Below, piece by piece: positions 23,401 through 27,010 of a stretch of 27,010 nt of DNA. Position 1 is the stretch's first letter; every line of letters starts with the position of its first letter. Made by a program: the position numbers and the translations under genes. The stretch comes from an uncultured Bacteroides sp. (lineage in GTDB: Bacteria; Bacteroidota; Bacteroidia; Bacteroidales; Bacteroidaceae). The stretch covers positions 1 to 27,010 of the forward strand of contig USPQ01000030.1 in the NCBI GenBank assembly GCA_900556625.1. The letters are read 5' to 3'. Under the pieces are notes generated by a model, which saw nothing but the letters and a program-made list of their open reading frames with translations, was not told the DNA's origin and made no database searches.

Positions 23401-23842
23401 GGCCAATGGTGGTTCTATTGATACCGGCAATGGTGACTGGGGAGCAAGTGGAGTCGGTATTGTACCTTTCACCGGCATGGGACTGAATCCCAGCAATGTC
23501 ATCACCAAAGCATTAGATCGCTGGACGGCGGACAATCCTCGTGCAGATGCATGGTATCCGCGTATGACAGCTAATGCAACAACAAATGACAACAACTATG
23601 TGAATAGTACGCATTGGTTGAAAGATGGCAGTTATCTGCGTTTGAAACAAGCCTCGCTCGGATATACGCTTGAGAACAAGAAACTAATGGATAAAGGAAT
23701 AGAATACCTTTATTTCTATCTGTCCGGACAAAACTTGCTGACATTCTCTAAATTCAAGTTATGGGATCCGGAACTTGGTTCTAATGGGGCAAAGTATCCG
23801 TTATCGCGTATGGTGACATTGGGAATGAGAGTTTCGTTTTAA
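20405..23842 (+). CDS. SusC/RagA-family TonB-dependent outer membrane transporter with STN domain
   Basis: This 1145-aa outer-membrane transporter imports oligosaccharides (or similar ligands) using TonB energy. A long signal region (1-43, ending AQAQ) is followed by the STN signalling domain (about 48-120, LLTLNMKNVTLKQFVEAVQ to KQILLF), a carboxypeptidase-regulatory-like domain (134-208, GNVTTTTGESIPGASVKLAN), the TonB box region EEVVVVAYG (213-221), the plug (about 222-345, GSVASVNIGSLKTPVANLSN, with the SusC signature VYGAKGANGVMIITTKRG) and a beta-barrel ending in the terminal Phe of RVSF. The STN domain ties it to the FecR/sigma pair upstream. susD starts 12 bp downstream. The antisense RNA unit above lies across its leader. 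The substrate is not visible from sequence. Confidence 0.97.
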   Translation: MKNISIPKGMRGFILPLSFLGKLRLCTWQILFLLFFISLQAQAQQSDLLTLNMKNVTLKQFVEAVQTQSGYSFLYKDNQLKTNQRITVSVNKQSINVALEQAFKGKGISWKIQGKQILLFPAKEEQSVNTKKSRTIKGNVTTTTGESIPGASVKLANATTGVITDIDGFYMITVPDSQSELEFRFMGYEPRNIKVGNQTTINVSLEEATSSLEEVVVVAYGAQKKVTMTGSVASVNIGSLKTPVANLSNALQGKVAGIISVQSSGEPGYDNSTFTIRGIGTFTGNTSPLVIVDGVQRDDVNSTYGGAYNNIDPEDIVSISLLKDASATAVYGAKGANGVMIITTKRGSVGKPKISIKAETGFTNFTKVPEMLSGVDYMMLYNESRRNSGLSEVYSREQILKTESGLDPYLYPNVDWIDKIYKNVSSVSNVNLNISGGSDLVRYYLSASFYNQGGQYNVKKENGYDPNLNYKRYDFRSNVDVNITKTTLLQMNLSAIMTDSRYPGIASNKLWYEAFSTSPVAFPVRYPDGRWAGPPANAGSNPMNEVQNSGYTDTFRPALQSVFTVNQKLDFITKGLSAYARFSFDSYSEFNNKRTGGVDLWYTNQRDGNGELVFGKPIKEGSDELYYEHSDTGERVIYTEANISYDRTFGHHNVNGMVLYNMRNRMIATAGSAIASIPYRNQAIAARFGYGYKERYLAEVNGSYTGSENFAPGHRFGFFPAASVGWVISNEPFFKNMTRTVDLLKLRASYGIVGNDNIGGTGDRFAYFTQFGSGNSYGFGPNGNLVYGIRETLLGSDKLTWEKSYKTNIGLEMMLWGKLNLTLDYYWERRKDILIQRSSLPSMAGFDASIYANMGEMDNKGVDANLEYQTRIGNKVGLRLFGNLTYSKNKIVFRDEPAMQYAYQKSEGTRYGEFYGYIAEGYFQSEEEIKKSPRQMRELAPGDIKYKDLNDDGVIDANDQCYLGKSWFPSWSYGMGFNINYHNFDLALFFQGVSDVSIMANGGSIDTGNGDWGASGVGIVPFTGMGLNPSNVITKALDRWTADNPRADAWYPRMTANATTNDNNYVNSTHWLKDGSYLRLKQASLGYTLENKKLMDKGIEYLYFYLSGQNLLTFSKFKLWDPELGSNGAKYPLSRMVTLGMRVSF

Positions 23843-23854
23843 TCTAATAAAGCA

Positions 23855-25729
23855 ATGAAAACAATGAAAAAAATATTTAGCCGTATATTGGCTGTCGGGC
23901 TGTTGTCCGCCGGCATTATAGGAGTCTCTTCTTGTGATTATTTGGACCAGAAACCGGAGAACCTGAAAACTACGGATATGATTTGGGAAACCCGTGTGGA
24001 GGCGGAAGCTTATTTATATAACATTTACGGATATATTTGGCTGTCTACTGATGATCCGGTTGTGTTCGGTTTTGCTGATGAAACCTCCTGTGTCTTTTCT
24101 AATACGAATGTCCGTAATATGGTAGAAGGCAACTGGGGACCTTCCAATACATTGGGTGATAATAAATGGAGTGCTGCTTATCGAGGTATTCAGAAAGCGC
24201 TTGTATTCGAGCAAAACATCGACCGTGTTCCGGAAGGTGTGTTAAGTACTGATTTGAAGACTCAGTATAAGGCGGAATCACGTTTCTTGCGTGGTTGGTT
24301 CTATTGGAATCTGTTGCGTCTGTATGGACCGTTTGTTATTTTCGAGAAACCTGCCGAGCAAGACGAAGATTTCAATAATTATGTTCGCCGTCCATTTGAC
24401 GAATGTGTGGAGTATGTCTGTGGCTTGATGGAATCAACATTGAATGTACTGCCGGATGTATGGACCTCAACAGCTTATCTGGGACGTCCTACGAGGGGGG
24501 CTGCTTTGGCGGTGATTTCACAAGCTCGTTTGTTGGCAGCCAGTGAACTCTGGAATGGAAATCCCCGTTTCAAGGATTTCAAGAATAAGGACGGAGAATT
24601 GTTGGCACCACAGACCAAAGATCAGGAAAAGTGGCGAATTGCTGCTGAAGCCGCCGAAGATGTGATTGATCTAGGCATTTATCATCTTTATCACAATACA
24701 GAAAGCGGTGATAGAGAATTTGACCCGTATCTGTCTTTCCGCGAACTCTTCATGTCCGGCAATCATGCTGAAGTTATATTTGCTACTCATAAATCTGGAG
24801 ACTGGCAGTGGGGATATGATAAACGTTGTAACCCGAAGAATGGCGGATATAGCATGCAGAATGCAACGCAGAATATCGTAGATGCTTTTTTGACTCGTGA
24901 CGGACTGGATATCAATGATGACGAGAATTATTCGGAAGAAGGATTTGCGCAGAAAGATGATCCGGACGAATACGGAAAAGTCCGTAATGAGATTAACCGG
25001 GGATACCGTAAAGGAGAATCGAATATGTACGTTGATCGTGAACCCCGTTTCTATGCTTCCGTACATTATAACGGACGTCCGGTACTCTCTGCCATAACTG
25101 TTGACGACCGCAATTATTTTTCTTCCGACAAGAATAAAGATGGATTCGGAAGAGCTGAATATTACTATTCCGGTTCATCGGGAGCGGGAACGCAGATGAC
25201 CGACTTCACCGGGTATAATGTAGCCAAGAAAGTAAGTACCTCTTCCAGTATCCGTAACGATCAGGCAGTATACCGCCCGTATATTCATATTCGTTATGCC
25301 GAAATATTATTGAACTATATGGAAGCGATGAACGAATACAATCCGGAAGATCCCAAGATTATCACTTATTTTAATGAGATTCGTGAACGTGCCGGTATTC
25401 CGAATATTACGGTTACCTATCCTCAGGATTTGGGTGATAAAGAAAAAATGCGTGAATGGATTCTTCGCGAACGTCAGATTGAACTGGCATTTGAAGGCGA
25501 CCGTTTCTGGACGCTTGCGCGCCGGTTACTTTATGAGAAAGAAGAGAATCGCAAGATTTATCGTATGAATGTACTTGCTGACGATCAGGGACAAGGATTT
25601 GCTTTTGAAGGTTTCTATGAACGCAAGTTGTTGCAGACCAGATATTGGGATAATAAGATGTATTTGTACCCGATCGCTCAGACAGAGATTGACCGTGGAC
25701 GTGGCTTGGTTCAGAATCCGGGTTGGTAG
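23855..25729 (+). CDS. SusD/RagB-family surface glycan-binding lipoprotein
   Basis: This 624-aa lipoprotein forms the lid over the SusC channel and binds ligand at the cell surface. The signal peptide ends in a lipobox (GVSSC), with Cys27 as the acylation site. The SusD-type TPR fold is shown by SRFLRGWFYWNLLRLYGPFV (about 147-166), the N-terminal YLDQKPENLKTTDMIW and the canonical C-terminal signature IRYAEILLNYMEAMNEYN, FNEIRERAGIP and ILRERQIELAFEGDRFWTLA. The length is at the large end of the family. ATG 23855 gives a standard signal; a second ATG lies three codons in. It is translated from the susC message (12-bp gap) and followed 38 bp later by another lipoprotein gene. Confidence 0.97.
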   Translation: MKTMKKIFSRILAVGLLSAGIIGVSSCDYLDQKPENLKTTDMIWETRVEAEAYLYNIYGYIWLSTDDPVVFGFADETSCVFSNTNVRNMVEGNWGPSNTLGDNKWSAAYRGIQKALVFEQNIDRVPEGVLSTDLKTQYKAESRFLRGWFYWNLLRLYGPFVIFEKPAEQDEDFNNYVRRPFDECVEYVCGLMESTLNVLPDVWTSTAYLGRPTRGAALAVISQARLLAASELWNGNPRFKDFKNKDGELLAPQTKDQEKWRIAAEAAEDVIDLGIYHLYHNTESGDREFDPYLSFRELFMSGNHAEVIFATHKSGDWQWGYDKRCNPKNGGYSMQNATQNIVDAFLTRDGLDINDDENYSEEGFAQKDDPDEYGKVRNEINRGYRKGESNMYVDREPRFYASVHYNGRPVLSAITVDDRNYFSSDKNKDGFGRAEYYYSGSSGAGTQMTDFTGYNVAKKVSTSSSIRNDQAVYRPYIHIRYAEILLNYMEAMNEYNPEDPKIITYFNEIRERAGIPNITVTYPQDLGDKEKMREWILRERQIELAFEGDRFWTLARRLLYEKEENRKIYRMNVLADDQGQGFAFEGFYERKLLQTRYWDNKMYLYPIAQTEIDRGRGLVQNPGW

Positions 25730-25767
25730 AATTTTCCTGAAAAATATAAAACTAATAAGATAGCATA

Positions 25768-27010
25768 ATGAAAACAATTTCATACTATATATCTATGGTT
25801 GTTATTTTGGCAGCAACCATTTTCACCGGCTGTACGGACGATGATGAAAAGTCGTTGTCACCTCGTGCCGGAGAACTTTCTATCTATGATTTTGCTCCGA
25901 ATACAGGAAAAGGAGGTACGCAGTTATTGATAAACGGTGAACAGTTTCCTTTGGATGCAACTTCTATCAGTGTGAGTATTAATGAAGTACAATTATCTAT
26001 TCTGCGTTCCAATGAAGAGCAGTTATTGGTGGAAGTTCCGGATAATGAAGCAATAGGAACGGCTCCTATTGTCATTAAGACAAATGGGAAGACAACTCAA
26101 TCGGAAGTGAACTTTATTTTTCAGAAAACAGCCATTACAGGTTACTCTCCTGCTTATGGAAAGGTTGGGACAAAGGTACGTATCTATGTAGAGAACTTAC
26201 CGACGGAAATCAAGAATCCGTCCGCTACCTACAATGGGCTAGCTGCTGATTGTACAGTTGAAGAAGGATATTTCCTGGTGACTATTCCGGAAACAGACTT
26301 CGGATCATATCCTATTGTAATCAGTTTTAACGGAAGAACTCTTACTACGGGAGATTTTGAATATAAAGAACTCGTGTTCGAGCGTACAGTTACCACTCTG
26401 CCGGGAAGTTCCGAATTTAATATTATGGATGGGCAACCCCGCCGGGGTGGTATCGCAACCGATAACAATGGAAATGTTTATTTGACGGATATAGGTAATT
26501 TGCGCGTACGTAAAATTGCTCCTGACGGTACTGTCACGGAAATGGCGGGTACAGGAACGGCAGCTGATGTTGACTGGGGACTTAACTGGCGCTTGGACAA
26601 TGGTGGCGCAGGTTCGTATAACGCTGTAGTGCGTCCTACTGACTTAAAGATTGATAGTAAAGGGAATATGTATATTTGTGACGATTGGACGAGTGCAACT
26701 GTACGTTTTGAACCTGATGGTAAAGCACATTATCTAGGGTGGCAGATAGCTGTCAGTCTGGCTATTGATGAGGCAAGCAATCGTCTTTACAGTATGACCG
26801 CAAATGGAAATATTCTTCTTAAGGACTTGGATGATTACGGCAGTTCTCCAAGTAGTCATGGCACCATAATAATTACCGGTAATGGAAGTCCCGGTGGTAT
26901 GGATATAGATAAAAGTACAGGTGATCTCTATATTACCAATATCGGAACCAATCAAATTATTAAATATGTCAAGGATCGTTGGGATACACCTATTGTAATA
27001 GCTGGTACCG
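25768..27010 (+). CDS. TIG (IPT) and NHL-repeat lipoprotein, 3' end outside window
   Basis: The frame is open from ATG 25768 to the end of the window (414 codons), so the protein is incomplete. A short lipoprotein signal ends in FTGC (Cys22), followed by an Asp/Glu-rich export signal (TDDDEK) of the sort that marks surface lipoproteins in Bacteroides. Two TIG/IPT immunoglobulin-like domains follow (about residues 35-115, IYDFAPNTGKGGTQLLINGE, and 116-198, ITGYSPAYGKVGTKVRIYVE). An NHL-type beta-propeller then begins near 215 (GIATDNNGNVYLTDIGNLRV, RKIAPDGTVTEMAGTG, IDSKGNMYICDDW, MDIDKSTGDLYITNIGTNQI). In this position, after susD, such proteins are probably surface glycan-binding or accessory proteins. 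A degradative activity is not shown. Confidence 0.92.
   Translation, partial: MKTISYYISMVVILAATIFTGCTDDDEKSLSPRAGELSIYDFAPNTGKGGTQLLINGEQFPLDATSISVSINEVQLSILRSNEEQLLVEVPDNEAIGTAPIVIKTNGKTTQSEVNFIFQKTAITGYSPAYGKVGTKVRIYVENLPTEIKNPSATYNGLAADCTVEEGYFLVTIPETDFGSYPIVISFNGRTLTTGDFEYKELVFERTVTTLPGSSEFNIMDGQPRRGGIATDNNGNVYLTDIGNLRVRKIAPDGTVTEMAGTGTAADVDWGLNWRLDNGGAGSYNAVVRPTDLKIDSKGNMYICDDWTSATVRFEPDGKAHYLGWQIAVSLAIDEASNRLYSMTANGNILLKDLDDYGSSPSSHGTIIITGNGSPGGMDIDKSTGDLYITNIGTNQIIKYVKDRWDTPIVIAGT

Overview
The window is a chromosomal segment of a Bacteroides-type organism (Bacteroidota). The evidence is the rpoA-rplQ end of the ribosomal protein operon, a SusC/SusD pair driven by an ECF sigma/FecR anti-sigma pair, several exact copies of the Bacteroides -7 promoter box TAnnTTTG, few Shine-Dalgarno sites, and a hut gene layout of the Bacteroides type. 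The species cannot be fixed from the sequence alone.

Layout. 1-1200: the 3' part of rpoA, then rplQ and a strong terminator. 1200-2480: two small uncharacterised envelope proteins. 2480-4294 (minus): a MutS-like ATPase with predicted membrane segments. 4295-5136: a gene-free stretch that is not empty. It holds a seven-unit degenerate tandem repeat with exact 22-bp period, a possible minus-strand small RNA (promoter box plus terminator), and a 234-bp imperfect palindrome bounded by T-runs that looks like a MITE. 5137-5781: a small secreted protein. 5980-6357: a deletion scar of a histidine-utilisation (hut) operon, with the start of hutU joined to two pieces of the 3' half of hutH, followed by an intact terminator. 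6709-13301: a TetR regulator, then TolC, membrane fusion lipoprotein, RND pump and a PII-like protein, ending at a clear terminator. 13391-17288: a structured leader followed by three overlapping genes (two SGNH-hydrolase-like envelope proteins and an MBOAT acyltransferase), probably an O-acylation system for an extracytoplasmic polymer. 17435-18448: an aldo/keto reductase. 18532-27010: a polysaccharide-utilisation-type locus: ECF sigma (minus), divergent FecR anti-sigma, SusC with STN signalling domain, SusD, and a TIG/NHL lipoprotein that runs off the window.

How the genes work together. In the last locus, glycan binding at SusC/SusD should be sensed through the STN domain by the FecR protein, which controls the ECF sigma factor. 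A predicted antisense RNA of about 75 nt at the susC start codon, with its own promoter and terminator, would add repression of the kind known for DonS-like RNAs. The efflux genes form one transcription unit that should be controlled by the upstream TetR protein, and its last gene adds a possible PII-type sensor. The most noteworthy observations are the antisense RNA, the hut scar, the 22-bp repeat array, the palindromic element, the structured leader of the acylation operon, and the PII-like partner of the pump.
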